Source: Psychrobacter urativorans (GTDB lineage Bacteria > Pseudomonadota > Gammaproteobacteria > Pseudomonadales > Moraxellaceae). Taken from it: a stretch of 64,000 nucleotides of DNA. A program made the translations under genes and the position numbers. Positions within the stretch are counted from its first letter, which is position 1, and each line of letters begins with the position of its first letter. A model generated the notes under the pieces. That model saw only the letters and a program-made list of their open reading frames with translations, was not told the origin of the DNA and did not search any database. Shown here piece after piece: positions 18,316 to 27,702 of the stretch. The stretch is taken from NCBI RefSeq assembly GCF_904846695.1, contig NZ_CAJHBR010000004.1, forward strand, positions 62,001-126,000, read 5' to 3'.

Positions 18316-18801
18316 GTGAATATAAATATCAGTTATTTCTTAGAAGAACAGGGTTGGAGTTATTGTTGGCTATATGCCAATCGTGATTGGTATAAGATTG
18401 TGATAACTCACTCTTTTAACGATCCTATTATAGAATGTATTGATGCTTTAATTGAGCTGATGAGAGGTGATAAAACAAGTAGTTTTAATTGGCATGGCGA
18501 GCCTGGAGGGGTAAGAATAATAATAGATGAAATATCGACACAGCAAAATTACGTTTGGCTAAAGGTAGTAGAGTTCAACGAGGATTATCTGTTTCATACT
18601 AAAGAGCTAATTACACAAAACAAAGAAGCTGTTATGGAGTTTCAAATCGCTAAAATTCAATTAGTCCGAATGTTTTACTATGAGTTCAAAAAAATATCTG
18701 AGCTTATGAAAGATAAATATTTTGCACTCAATAGGAAACATGAGTTTCCTTTCAAACATTTTTTGGAATTTGAGACTATTGCTTTAGAATATATGAATTG
18801 A
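18316..18801 (+). CDS. Hypothetical protein, AT-rich orphan
   Basis: 161 residues from the GTG at 18316, which has AAAGAG upstream; an upstream TTG at 18277 would add 13 residues but overlaps the region just after the uvrB terminator. I do not recognise the family. The protein is acidic and rich in aromatic residues, with no signal peptide or membrane segment, and has a WHGEPGGVRIIIDE stretch near residue 55-68 that resembles the conserved core seen in some small immunity-like or toxin-neutralising proteins. Base composition is clearly more AT-rich than its neighbours, suggesting later acquisition. Its function is left open. Confidence 0.55.
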   Translation: MNINISYFLEEQGWSYCWLYANRDWYKIVITHSFNDPIIECIDALIELMRGDKTSSFNWHGEPGGVRIIIDEISTQQNYVWLKVVEFNEDYLFHTKELITQNKEAVMEFQIAKIQLVRMFYYEFKKISELMKDKYFALNRKHEFPFKHFLEFETIALEYMN

Positions 18802-18954
18802 TGTGGTAAGTTATAACAGCTTGTTTCGGTGCGCGCGGTACACCCTACGACTAGCCTAAAGCGTCAGCCTACGATAAAGTTAGCCTTATATCAGCAATGC
18901 TCCTAATCAAATTAAATCCCATAACCTACCAAAAACTAAGACGGATTATTCATC

Positions 18955-20007
18955 GTGCATACTAATCATTTACTAGAGTTAAACTCTAATGAGAACTCAC
19001 TAGGCATGTCAGCTTCTGCCAGACAAGCTATCATCGACTCTTTAGATATCGGCTTTCGTTATCCAGACGATCAGCGTGCTAAATTAATTAGCAAAATCGC
19101 TGAGATAAATGGCGTAGCAGAAGACCAAGTGTCTTTAGGTAATGGCTCAATCGAAAACGTCGGCACCGTAGTACATATGCTGCAAGATAAAGCCTTAAAT
19201 ACAGCTCAGCAGTTACAAGTTGTAGTGCCTGATCCAACTTTTGACTGTGCACAGCGCAATGCAGAATCTATAGGAGTAGCCGTAGTAAAAGTGCCGCTGA
19301 CTGCTGATGATTACCAACTAGATTTTCACAACCTGCAACAAGCTGCTGAAGAATTTGAAGGTATTAGTCTATTTTATCTTTGCAATCCTAATAATCCAAC
19401 CGCCACTATCACTGCAACAGCAGAGTTAAAAGCTTGGGTGGAGAATGCCCCTGATAATCACTATTTTTTATTAGATGAAGCTTACTCAGAATATATTACT
19501 GACCCAAGTTTTGAGAGCGCTATTGAGTGGGTCAAGCAAGGGCTATCTGACAATATTATCGTAGTCCGTACTTTCTCAAAACTATGTGCGCTAGCGGGTA
19601 TGCGTATAGGTTACGCTATTGCCAATGCACCAACTACGGCTGCTATCAGCTCATTTGTGTCGTTGGACAATACTAATTTAGCCGGTGCGGTTGCAGTGTT
19701 AGCAACGTTAGAGGACCAAGCTTTCTTACAGCTCAGTTTGCAGGTTACCAATCAATCGCGTCAAATGATTGAGACTGAGCTACAGAAGCTAGGTCTGCGT
19801 TATTTGCCTTCACAAGCCAATTTTATCTTCCATGAAATCAAAGGCGATGTAAAAATCTATATCGATAGAATGAGAGAAAACGGCATCTTAGTGGGGCGAG
19901 AGTTTTTGCCTATTACTGGCTATAGCCGCCTGACACTTGGCACTGCTGATGAGATGCAAGTATTCGTCAAAGTATTACAATCTTTTCGGCAAAAGGGCTG
20001 GGTCTAA
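18955..20007 (+). CDS. HisC-like PLP-dependent aminotransferase, copy A
   Basis: 350 residues, GTG start. The fold-type I aminotransferase marks are SNENSLG (residues 11-17), the PLP-binding DEAY (174-177), and the Schiff-base lysine in TFSKLCALAGMRIGY (Lys209, with Arg217). The motif usually written NPNNPTG reads NPNNPTA here. It is related to histidinol-phosphate aminotransferase but is not beside other his genes, so the substrate is uncertain. No ATG lies near the expected N-terminus. The next gene is a gap-free paralogue. Confidence 0.8.
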   Translation: MHTNHLLELNSNENSLGMSASARQAIIDSLDIGFRYPDDQRAKLISKIAEINGVAEDQVSLGNGSIENVGTVVHMLQDKALNTAQQLQVVVPDPTFDCAQRNAESIGVAVVKVPLTADDYQLDFHNLQQAAEEFEGISLFYLCNPNNPTATITATAELKAWVENAPDNHYFLLDEAYSEYITDPSFESAIEWVKQGLSDNIIVVRTFSKLCALAGMRIGYAIANAPTTAAISSFVSLDNTNLAGAVAVLATLEDQAFLQLSLQVTNQSRQMIETELQKLGLRYLPSQANFIFHEIKGDVKIYIDRMRENGILVGREFLPITGYSRLTLGTADEMQVFVKVLQSFRQKGWV

Positions 20008-20069
20008 TGGTTACTCTATAAAGTAGCACTCTTAAAAGACTGATAGGTTAAAACAGGGTAAGAGAACTT

Positions 20070-20106
20070 AAAAAGGTGAGTTGCATATTTGTAGCTCACC
20101 TTTTTT
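20070..20106 (+). terminator. Terminator between the aminotransferase paralogues
   Basis: An 11-bp stem (AAAAAGGTGAG with CTCACCTTTTT), 14-base loop, ends in T6. The two paralogues are thus probably transcribed separately. Confidence 0.88.
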
Positions 20107-20270
20107 GTGCTCTGCTAAGTGGTTGAAAAATATTGATTTTTGCTTATCAGGATTAATAACTAATTTTTAGGTAATACAACACTTGTATTCATACCAAATG
20201 CTCCTTAATATGATATTAAATAATATTGTTAAGCTCATAAACCAATAACAAATTAGGCGGATCATATATT

Positions 20271-21323
20271 GTGCATACGAATAATCCCATAGAGCTAAAT
20301 GCTAATGAAAACTCACTAGGCATGGCAGATTCTGCTAAACGAGCGGTTACAGATTCTTTAGGTTCGGGTTTTCGATATCCGGATAATCCAAGCGCTGCTC
20401 TGATTAGCAAAATTGCCACTCTTCATGGCGTGGCAGAGAATCAGATCTCACTAGGTAATGGCTCAACTGAAAATATTCGAGCTATCTTACAGATGCTGCA
20501 ACACAGAGCATTAGAGGAGGGCAGAAAGTTTCAAATGGTGATTCCTGTGCCAACGTTTGATTGCGCCGAAATGTATGCAGACTCTATTGGCGCACTTGTA
20601 GTAAAAATACCATTAACAGCCGAAAATTATGATTTAGACCTGCAAAGATTGCAAGAAGCTGCCAATGATTTTGACGGGATTAGCTTACTTTATCTTTGCA
20701 ACCCTAATAATCCGACAGGGACGATTACATCAACGGCAAAGCTAAAAGATTGGGTAGGTAATGCACCCGATAATCACTACTTTTTATTGGACCAAGCTTA
20801 CTTAGAATACGTCACAGACCCAAGCTTTGAAAGTGGGATTGAGTGGGTAAAACAGCAGTTATCTGATAATCTTATTGTCATTCATACTTTCTCAAAGCTA
20901 TATGCGTTAGCGGGTATGCGAGTCGGCTATGCCATTTCTAACCCGCAAGCTATTGAAGATGTTGAAGCCTTTATGTCGATGGATAACACCAACTTGTCAG
21001 GTGCAATTGCCGCTATTGCAACGTTAAATGATGCAGAGTTTTTAGCGCTAAGTTTGCGCACTACCAATCAATCGCGTCAGATGATTGAAAGCGCATTGGA
21101 CGAGCTTGGTCTTCGCTACTTACCCTCACAGGCCAATTTTATTTTTCATGAAATAAAAGGCGATTTGAAAACCTATATCGATAGAATGCGAGAAAATGGT
21201 ATCAAGGTTGGTCGCGAGTTTCCTCCTGTTAAAGGTTTTAATCGCTTGACGCTTGGCATACCTGAGGAGATGGAAGTATTTATCGAAGTGCTAAAGTCAT
21301 TTCGTAAAAAAGGCTGGGTTTGA
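20271..21323 (+). CDS. HisC-like PLP-dependent aminotransferase, copy B
   Basis: 350 residues, GTG start, alignable to copy A end to end without gaps at roughly two thirds identity by eye. Lys209 is retained in TFSKLYALAGMRVGY and the NPNNPTG motif is intact, but the usual DEAY reads DQAY. The last 60 residues (LPSQANFIFHEIKGD...) are almost identical between the copies. It presumably acts on an imidazole, aromatic or other amino/keto acid pair; the substrate is unknown. The GTG is preceded by AGGCGG. Both copies share the leader pattern before GTG-CATAC, showing the duplication included the start region. Confidence 0.8.
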   Translation: MHTNNPIELNANENSLGMADSAKRAVTDSLGSGFRYPDNPSAALISKIATLHGVAENQISLGNGSTENIRAILQMLQHRALEEGRKFQMVIPVPTFDCAEMYADSIGALVVKIPLTAENYDLDLQRLQEAANDFDGISLLYLCNPNNPTGTITSTAKLKDWVGNAPDNHYFLLDQAYLEYVTDPSFESGIEWVKQQLSDNLIVIHTFSKLYALAGMRVGYAISNPQAIEDVEAFMSMDNTNLSGAIAAIATLNDAEFLALSLRTTNQSRQMIESALDELGLRYLPSQANFIFHEIKGDLKTYIDRMRENGIKVGREFPPVKGFNRLTLGIPEEMEVFIEVLKSFRKKGWV

Positions 21324-21558
21324 TTGGATGCTTTCTGCTATTAGCAAAGGACAAATAACTTATATCAGCTTTTGCCTACAGGCTATATTTTACTAAGCAT
21401 AAACGCAGTTTTACATATTAGCTGTTAAAAAATAATAGACTTTCAAATACTATATAATAGACTCTCTCATACTATAAATGAGTGCCAATTAAAACTGATT
21501 TAGAGTGTCAGAACCTTACTTAACCTGTTAAATTTTGAACTATAAGGATATAACTATA

Positions 21559-21939
21559 ATGGACGTTGCCTCGTTATTTAAAAAAGGTATAGAGAAACAA
21601 TTACTTGATGTCGATGACTATATTTTTAAGCCTGAACGCATAGATATGGTTATTGATAAAGGTGATCTAAGCTGTGTGCTCAATAGTGATGGTAGTGTTA
21701 ATATCTTTTACACTAAAGATGGCATTACCGATGTAAGAGCAGCCGCTCGTAAGCATCCTTTTACTAATTTTGATACTGAATTGCATCATGGTATTTATGA
21801 TGATGTTATCGAAGATTTGGTCGATGGTGTTAATGATATTCTCAAAAGTCATTCTAAGTATTTTCGTATGAGTAAGATATTGCCAATGGCCGCTGCTTTA
21901 GGTAGCCAAGCCATTATCACAGAAGCAGACAAGTATTAG
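21559..21939 (+). CDS. Hypothetical protein
   Basis: 126 residues from ATG 21559, which has AAGGA at good distance; an upstream TTG at 21535 is less likely. The protein is acidic, soluble, with no signal peptide, and is not recognised. A TATAAT lies at 21453-21458 about 100 bases upstream, without a good -35. It ends 57 bases before a bidirectional terminator. Confidence 0.6.
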   Translation: MDVASLFKKGIEKQLLDVDDYIFKPERIDMVIDKGDLSCVLNSDGSVNIFYTKDGITDVRAAARKHPFTNFDTELHHGIYDDVIEDLVDGVNDILKSHSKYFRMSKILPMAAALGSQAIITEADKY

Positions 21940-21995
21940 ATTGTCGGTTTAAGATGGCTTTGTTTTATAGTTAGTAAAGCTATGATGTTCTGCAT

Positions 21996-22031
21996 AAAAA
22001 AGGCTGCGTGGTCATTAACGCAGCCTTTTTT
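21996..22031. terminator. Bidirectional terminator
   Basis: An 8-bp stem (GGCTGCGT 22002-22009 with ACGCAGCC 22018-22025) is flanked by A6 and T6, serving the convergent genes on both sides. Confidence 0.92.
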
Positions 22032-22079
22032 ATTGACTGTTTTTCAACAACTGGCAATTAGCAGTTAGCAACCAGTAGT

Positions 22080-22466
22080 TTACTTAGTGAAATTGGCATA
22101 ACAACTTTGTAGGGATTTGGCGACAACTTTAGTCACTAATTGACCTCGGTAATTGGCATCTATAGCAGCATTACCTAATTCAATGAGAGTTACTTGCTGC
22201 GGTGCTTGTTCGCTTACACAGCCACAAACTTTGCTCTGTACTGCTTCTTGTTGACTTTCGGTCATAGCCACACTAGCGATGCGCCAAGCTGGCTGCTGTT
22301 GAATTTGGCTACGGCATTGATTATCGATAGCTGCTTTGAAGACATTCATGCCGATTTCGTTTGCAGTACCGATAGCTGTGCCTGCATTATTGTTGGCTCC
22401 AGTAGTCGCGCACCCAGCTAAAGCAAGAGTAGCTAGCACTACAGTTGAGGCTAAGAATTTTTTCAT
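22080..22466 (-). CDS. Small lipoprotein of unknown function
   Basis: 128 residues from ATG 22466, chosen because AAAGGAC stands just before it; the frame opens 21 codons further upstream without a ribosome binding site. The signal peptide ends in a lipobox L-A-G-C with the lipidated cysteine at 19. The mature part has four more cysteines, including VCGCVSEQAP, suggesting disulfides in the periplasm. No family recognised with confidence. Confidence 0.75.
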   Translation of the reverse strand: MKKFLASTVVLATLALAGCATTGANNNAGTAIGTANEIGMNVFKAAIDNQCRSQIQQQPAWRIASVAMTESQQEAVQSKVCGCVSEQAPQQVTLIELGNAAIDANYRGQLVTKVVAKSLQSCYANFTK

Positions 22467-22780
22467 TGGTTTGTCCTTTAAGGGGGTTAAGTAAGTAGGA
22501 GCTTTTAAAGATTTTGCATATTGTCCCATCTAATTCACTGACAATAATGTGCGATTATAATACCTTTTTATAGCTTATAGGGGTTCACTTATATCAGCCT
22601 AATCACAAACCGTTAATAAGCAATCAATCGATATAGTCACAGCAAAGCGCCTGTTTCGACAGTGATAAGCTTCGCTAGAGTTCTTTAGGCTAAAGCCGGT
22701 TATTTTATTTACATCGCTTTTAGCGAAAACTAAAGCCATACTATACTAATCATAATCCGCTATTAGTATTGGAGGCAAGT

Positions 22781-23764
22781 ATGCAACGACATAATCTTCT
22801 GTTATTAGCTGTATTAATGGCGACTAGCTTGAGTGCTACTGCTGAGGTAAAAATCCCAAAATCTATTATCATTGATTTGATTGAGAGTCGCTGTGATAAC
22901 CCTGATCCTAATCCTCGCAAGACAGCCGCATTAGAATACGACTGCTCAGAGAAGTATGAAGATGATGATGGCGAGCAGCAGAGCATGAATTATAGTTTAC
23001 GCTTACATCCTTTACTAGCTATGGATTTTAATCAAGATAGTATAGAAGACTTAGCCATTGAGGTTGAGTCTATGGGACCACTAGGCGGCAGTGTATTTAG
23101 TAACAGTACGGTAGAATATCTACTTTTGGATAGTAAAAAACAAATCGTTGGCAGCCACGAGATATTGCTTTATGCGCCCTTTAGTGAGCACATCGTAACT
23201 TACAAAGTGCTAGGCAAGCAGATTAATTATAGCGCTGTGCCCAATTTTCGCTCGCATCCTGAAGCTTATGAGGATGGTGAGCTGATAGATCCGGCTCTTA
23301 AGTTCACTGTCAATTGGCAGGGCGATAACCCTATAAGTAGTTATTATCGAGATCATTGCCGACTAGCTAATAGTAAAGATAAGGGCTTATTAGACCTCAG
23401 CTTAGGTGGCGCCAGTCATGTTGATATCGATATGCATGAGTATACCCAAGTGGTTACGGAAACGGTTCAAGTAAAAGGCTTGGATATTGAAGCCACTTTA
23501 TCTGGCTGTGATTTATCTAGCGTGACATACGTCATCACTGCGCAACAGGGACACTCATTGCCAGTATTATCAGAAGTTTTAAAAATATTAGTACCTGTAG
23601 CGCATAATAGTAAGCCGCTAATAACCCTACAAAAGCTAGAGCAAAGATCAGAACTTAAATTCGCTGAAAAAGTGCCTTTATACAAAGGCTGGCAAGGTTA
23701 TGTGTTCGTTGATAGAAAGGATAAGATAGCAAATATACGTATTATTATTGAACAAATTAAGTAG
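22781..23764 (+). CDS. Exported hypothetical protein
   Basis: 327 residues from ATG 22781, which has a strong GGAGG five bases upstream; a TTG at 22769 is rejected. A signal peptide with cleavage after SATA (about residue 21) directs export. Three parts are visible: an acidic Cys-containing N-terminal section, a middle section with FNQDSIEDLAIEVESMGP resembling calcium-loop or repeat-like acidic motifs, and a C-terminal section rich in hydrophobic strands. Five cysteines fit periplasmic disulfides. I do not recognise the family. Confidence 0.65.
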   Translation: MQRHNLLLLAVLMATSLSATAEVKIPKSIIIDLIESRCDNPDPNPRKTAALEYDCSEKYEDDDGEQQSMNYSLRLHPLLAMDFNQDSIEDLAIEVESMGPLGGSVFSNSTVEYLLLDSKKQIVGSHEILLYAPFSEHIVTYKVLGKQINYSAVPNFRSHPEAYEDGELIDPALKFTVNWQGDNPISSYYRDHCRLANSKDKGLLDLSLGGASHVDIDMHEYTQVVTETVQVKGLDIEATLSGCDLSSVTYVITAQQGHSLPVLSEVLKILVPVAHNSKPLITLQKLEQRSELKFAEKVPLYKGWQGYVFVDRKDKIANIRIIIEQIK

Positions 23765-23846
23765 CGTAACGATTTAAAAAGCTAGGGCTAAAATGAGTTG
23801 CTCTAGCCATTACTGCTTTTGTCCTACTTGTAACTGTTAAAGCAAG

Positions 23847-23885
23847 TAAAAAGCCAGCTAAGATAAATAGTCTTAGCTGGCTTTA
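23847..23885. terminator. Bidirectional terminator
   Basis: A 14-bp perfect stem (23850-23863 with 23871-23884, 7-base loop), with T runs stronger on the minus strand, separates convergent genes. Confidence 0.85.
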
Positions 23886-23927
23886 TGCTTGTAAACTGTC
23901 AAGAGCTTTTAAATAAGCTGCTAAAAG

Positions 23928-24443
23928 TTAAACGTTTTTACTATGTTGCTTAGTTTGAATGTCTTTTGCCAATTCATAGCACTGATTGATATGATCAACA
24001 GCGATTTTTTTGAAAATCATATAGCCCATAGTAGCGGCGACCAATTGACCACCAAGTGGGATAAATTTAGTGACTTGCTTAGCGGCGATACGACCACCAA
24101 AGCCTTGCACTGTCTTTTTGACAATGCCACGAGTAGCCATTAAGCCTGCAAAATCAACCGTACGATTTTTAAGCTCATTCCAATGTATTTCACGTGACTC
24201 TAAGTCGACAGCGCCCTGACGGTTTTCGAGCAAGCCAAAACGTTCACTAATATCAGGTAGCAGTTGGGTTAACATCCCAGCATCGACGGCGACATCAAAG
24301 AAAGGTACAGGAACAACCGCTACACCAGCAGAATATCTAGCACGTTTTTTCACTAAGGCGATACATTGCTTTCTAACTTGTTCAAGATCTAAATTGGGAT
24401 CAATAGTGTTGGGTAGCTTTTCAACAGCTGGGGTGGTTTTCAT
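23928..24443 (-). CDS. Putative membrane-associated protein, DUF697-like
   Basis: 171 residues from ATG 24443, with AAGGAAA upstream; the TTG at 24467 is disfavoured. The segment AGVAVVPVPFFDVAVDAGM near residues 40-58 and a second Gly-rich hydrophobic stretch (GGQLVAATMGYMIFKKIAV) near 132-150 resemble the paired hydrophobic segments of DUF697/YcjF-type proteins. This similarity is weak and by eye only. It is probably peripheral or integral inner membrane. It is a single gene with its own terminator. Confidence 0.55.
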   Translation of the reverse strand: MKTTPAVEKLPNTIDPNLDLEQVRKQCIALVKKRARYSAGVAVVPVPFFDVAVDAGMLTQLLPDISERFGLLENRQGAVDLESREIHWNELKNRTVDFAGLMATRGIVKKTVQGFGGRIAAKQVTKFIPLGGQLVAATMGYMIFKKIAVDHINQCYELAKDIQTKQHSKNV

Positions 24444-24852
24444 ATAGTTTTCCTTAAGATCGTTCAATAATTTTGGTTTAGTAGCTTTTAGTTTAGTAAA
24501 TTTAGCTTAATGGCTTTTAGCTTAATACTTTTTAGCTTAATGAGTAGGGTTGAAACAAACGCTAAAAGAAGATTAAGGCTGATATCAACACTATCAAAGT
24601 TAGTTATCATTTTAGGGATTTATGCGCGCTATACAATCATAGCTTTGTATCAAAATAATAAGAAACCGCTTATCTTTATACGGTTTTTGTAAATAATACT
24701 GGCTAGAGCCACTAAGCTGTATAGGGCTGTCATTGTCAAAAATAATAAACTCCAATCACAATTACTATCGTCAACAGTCTAGCAATCATCGCTAAACGAA
24801 TTGCCTATAAATTCACATTGTGACCTGACGTCAAAGCCAGTAGAATGGCCCT
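24444..24852. other. Divergent intergenic region with short repeats before recJ
   Basis: 409 bases. Between 24484 and 24541 the sequence TTTAGCTTAAT occurs three times along with looser variants. A 60-codon frame at 24510 has no ribosome binding site and runs through the repeats, so I do not call it. The recJ promoter should lie in the right-hand part. Confidence 0.5.
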
Positions 24853-26703
24853 ATGCTAAATTTAACTCCCCGATATACTGGCACTCGCATCGACGAGCTG
24901 CCCACTGCGCTACAACCACTAGCCGCCCAATCCTTCACTCTAGCTCGCCTCTATGCCGGTCGTGGTATCGTGCAGCCTGATGAGCTCGAAACGGGGTTAG
25001 CAGGTTTGTTGCCAGCCGAAATGCTCCATGGCGTCACTGAAGCGGTACGCCTGCTAGATGTGGCAATTGATAAAGGGCAACGTATTTTGATCGTTGGCGA
25101 CTTTGACTGTGATGGGGCGACTAGTACCGCGCTGATGATGCGAGCGCTGACTAAAATGGGCGCAGACGTTAATTTCTTAGTGCCCGATCGCTTTAAGTAC
25201 GGTTATGGCCTGACCCCTGAAATCGTCGAATTAGGTATTGAGACTTATCAGCCACAAGTGATCGTCACTGTCGATAATGGCATCTCTAGCCATGAGGGGG
25301 TAGCACGGGCCCAAGCTGAGGGTATTATTGTTATTATCACTGACCATCATTTGACTACTAAGCAAGTGCCACCAGCAGAAGCGGTAGTTAATCCTAATCA
25401 GATAGACTGTGACTTTAGTAGTAAAGCATTAGTCGGAGTCGGGGTAGCTTTTTATGTGCTTGGTCGTCTGGCAAAACTGCGCCGTGAGGCAGGTAAGTCA
25501 ACCGTACAAGTGAGTCAATATTTAGACTTAGTGGCCTTAGGAACTATTGCCGATGTGGGGGTTTTGGATAAAAACAACCGCATCTTAGTGCATCATGGAC
25601 TGAATGCTATCCGTCAGGGGCGGTGCTGTATAGGTATCTTAGCATTACTCGAGCAGGCTGGTCGTGATCCTAAGCAGTTGCATGCGCAAGACTTTGGTTT
25701 TGTACTAGGCCCACGTATTAACGCCGCTGGGCGTATGGATAATATGCGTATCGGTATTGAGTGCTTATTGACTGATGATTGGGGCAGCGCCCAACGTTTA
25801 GCCCATGAGTTAGAGCAGCTTAATCGTAATCGCCGGCAAGTTGAAGGCGAGATGCGTAATCAAGCCGATAGCATTGTCGAGCAGCTAGCTGGCAGCAATG
25901 AGTCTGACAATAATGCTGTTGATGGCAGTAATAAAGTCGATGACAGTAATGACTCAATCTTAGTGGATAAAACTACCAGTCAGCCAGTGGCTGCTAATGA
26001 TCAGCTTAATAGTCAGCGCAGTATTGTGCTTTATCAGGATAACTGGCATCAAGGAGTTATCGGTATTGTCGCTGGACGCTTAAAAGAAAGCCATTATCGG
26101 CCCAGTATAGTATTTGCCCCTGCTGACACTCAAAACACTAGTGATGATGACGCTATCAAAGGCTCGGCACGTTCGATCGCTGGCGTGCATATTCGCGATG
26201 CTATTGAGCAAGTTGCTGAGCAAAATCCTGCGTTGATCAGCCATTTCGGTGGCCATGCTATGGCAGCAGGCTTGACCTTGAAACGTAGCAATTTTGAGAG
26301 TTTCGTTACGGCCTTTAATGAAGTAATGGCGCAATTAGATGCTGAAGTGTTCGCTGAGCAAAAATTCACTGATGGCGCTCTACAAGCCTGTGACTTTAGC
26401 TTATATTTCGCTGATAACTTAGCTGATGCTAGCATTTGGGGTCATGGTTTTGCACCGCCAATATTTGATGGGGTATTTGAAGTATTGAGCTTTAAGATAC
26501 TCAAGGATAAGCACTTAAAGTTGTCGCTACGTTATCCTGATGTACAGTATCCTATCGATGCTATTTATTTTAATTATGATAGTGCCGCTTGGGACTACCG
26601 AGCTGAGCAAGTGCATATCTTATTTGAGCTAGGTATCAACGAGTGGAATGGTAAACAGAGCTTACAGTTAATGGTCAAGGATTTAGCCGTTATTAGCGCT
26701 TAG
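24853..26703 (+). CDS. recJ: Single-stranded-DNA-specific exonuclease RecJ
   Basis: 616 residues. RecJ is a 5'-3' exonuclease on single-stranded DNA, acting in RecF recombination and mismatch/base excision repair. DHH phosphoesterase motifs are present: GDFDCDG (82-88), VDNGIS (141-146) and DHH (165-167), and the DHHA1-type GGHAMAAG occurs near 473-480. Compared with the usual about 575 residues, the extra length is a Ser/Asn/Asp-rich insert around 347-386 between the two halves. No strong ribosome binding site is seen before ATG 24853. It ends in a strong terminator. Confidence 0.95.
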   Translation: MLNLTPRYTGTRIDELPTALQPLAAQSFTLARLYAGRGIVQPDELETGLAGLLPAEMLHGVTEAVRLLDVAIDKGQRILIVGDFDCDGATSTALMMRALTKMGADVNFLVPDRFKYGYGLTPEIVELGIETYQPQVIVTVDNGISSHEGVARAQAEGIIVIITDHHLTTKQVPPAEAVVNPNQIDCDFSSKALVGVGVAFYVLGRLAKLRREAGKSTVQVSQYLDLVALGTIADVGVLDKNNRILVHHGLNAIRQGRCCIGILALLEQAGRDPKQLHAQDFGFVLGPRINAAGRMDNMRIGIECLLTDDWGSAQRLAHELEQLNRNRRQVEGEMRNQADSIVEQLAGSNESDNNAVDGSNKVDDSNDSILVDKTTSQPVAANDQLNSQRSIVLYQDNWHQGVIGIVAGRLKESHYRPSIVFAPADTQNTSDDDAIKGSARSIAGVHIRDAIEQVAEQNPALISHFGGHAMAAGLTLKRSNFESFVTAFNEVMAQLDAEVFAEQKFTDGALQACDFSLYFADNLADASIWGHGFAPPIFDGVFEVLSFKILKDKHLKLSLRYPDVQYPIDAIYFNYDSAAWDYRAEQVHILFELGINEWNGKQSLQLMVKDLAVISA

Positions 26704-26786
26704 CTTTATTATGATGGGTGCAACATGCATCAATAAACACTGCTGATAGATCAAGCGTTTGTAGAGCAGCAGTTATAGTTAGGCAT

Positions 26787-26826
26787 AAAATAAGGGCACT
26801 TGATTATCCAAGCGCCCTTATTTTTT
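26787..26826. terminator. Bidirectional terminator between recJ and TRIC gene
   Basis: A long hairpin (AATAAGGGC-A-CTTG with CAAG-C-GCCCTTATT, 6-base loop) has an A run on the left and T6 on the right. It serves the convergent genes. Confidence 0.9.
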
Positions 26827-26855
26827 ATCAAAATTTATTCTATACCAATATAGAA

Positions 26856-27659
26856 TTACATATTAGGCTTTTTTATCAGTCCAATATCTGGAAAGTGCCA
26901 ATCATAATGCACAGCCAGCATACGAATCACAAAGATAGTAATCATAGTACAAGATTCGGTAATCCAAGGAGTCACGCCCATGCCATCCATCGCAAAATAC
27001 AAAATACCACCTATGATCGCTGCGGTAACGTAAATCTCGCGCTGTAATACTAACGGAATCTCATTACACAGCATATCGCGGATGACGGTACCAAACAAAA
27101 TATTCAATACCCCAAGCAAGATACAGATGGGGATATTGGCGCCCATTTCTTGCGCTACTTGAATACCAATCAAAGTGAAAATCGCCAGAGCCATACCATC
27201 AAATAGTTTTAGTAAACCGTCGACATGGCGAGCTTTTGGATTACAGAACATCTGAAAGCCAATAGAGGTAATAGTGATAATTAATAGATAGTTCATGTTG
27301 ACCATCCAAAACAGTGGATAGCGATCTAAGATAATATCACGTGCAGTAGGACCGCTAATAGCAGCAATCATCGCCACCAAGATACAGCCAAAAACATCGA
27401 ATTTTTTATATTTAGCTAGGATAGTTCCTGAGACACTACAAGCAAAAATACCAAACATCTCTAACCAGAACATAAACGAGGTTGGCTCGAATCTAGTTAC
27501 AAATTCTGGAGTAAGAGCAGCACGATTATCGGTTAAAAGGGCTGTAGGTGCGGTTACAGCAAGAGCAGGGGCCAATAGCATATCGAAAGATTTGCCAAAT
27601 ATTGCCATACAGTAAGTGTTGAGCACAGCATAAAGGTTGACACTAATAATACTGATCAT
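26856..27659 (-). CDS. TRIC channel family protein (UPF0126/YicG-like), N-terminally extended
   Basis: 267 residues. About 60 residues precede the seven-helix TRIC unit, which has two inverted halves; each begins with a Gly-rich helix and the first includes GPTARDIILDRYPLFW, the second GTVIRDMLCNEIPLVLQ. Bacterial TRIC homologues are trimeric monovalent-cation channels of the inner membrane. The extension (one hydrophobic stretch) is absent from the adjacent paralogue, and no Shine-Dalgarno is visible before ATG 27659 or the internal ATG near residue 63, so the start is uncertain. It lies 43 bases after its paralogue. Confidence 0.8.
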   Translation of the reverse strand: MISIISVNLYAVLNTYCMAIFGKSFDMLLAPALAVTAPTALLTDNRAALTPEFVTRFEPTSFMFWLEMFGIFACSVSGTILAKYKKFDVFGCILVAMIAAISGPTARDIILDRYPLFWMVNMNYLLIITITSIGFQMFCNPKARHVDGLLKLFDGMALAIFTLIGIQVAQEMGANIPICILLGVLNILFGTVIRDMLCNEIPLVLQREIYVTAAIIGGILYFAMDGMGVTPWITESCTMITIFVIRMLAVHYDWHFPDIGLIKKPNM

Positions 27660-27702
27660 AAGGATTCACATAAAGAATTCACGCAAGCCAACAGAATGAA
27701 GG

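Noticed and set aside
24510-24692. 60-codon plus-strand frame upstream of recJ
   Set aside because: It lies in short AT-rich repeats (TTTAGCTTAAT), has no ribosome binding site and no recognisable features.
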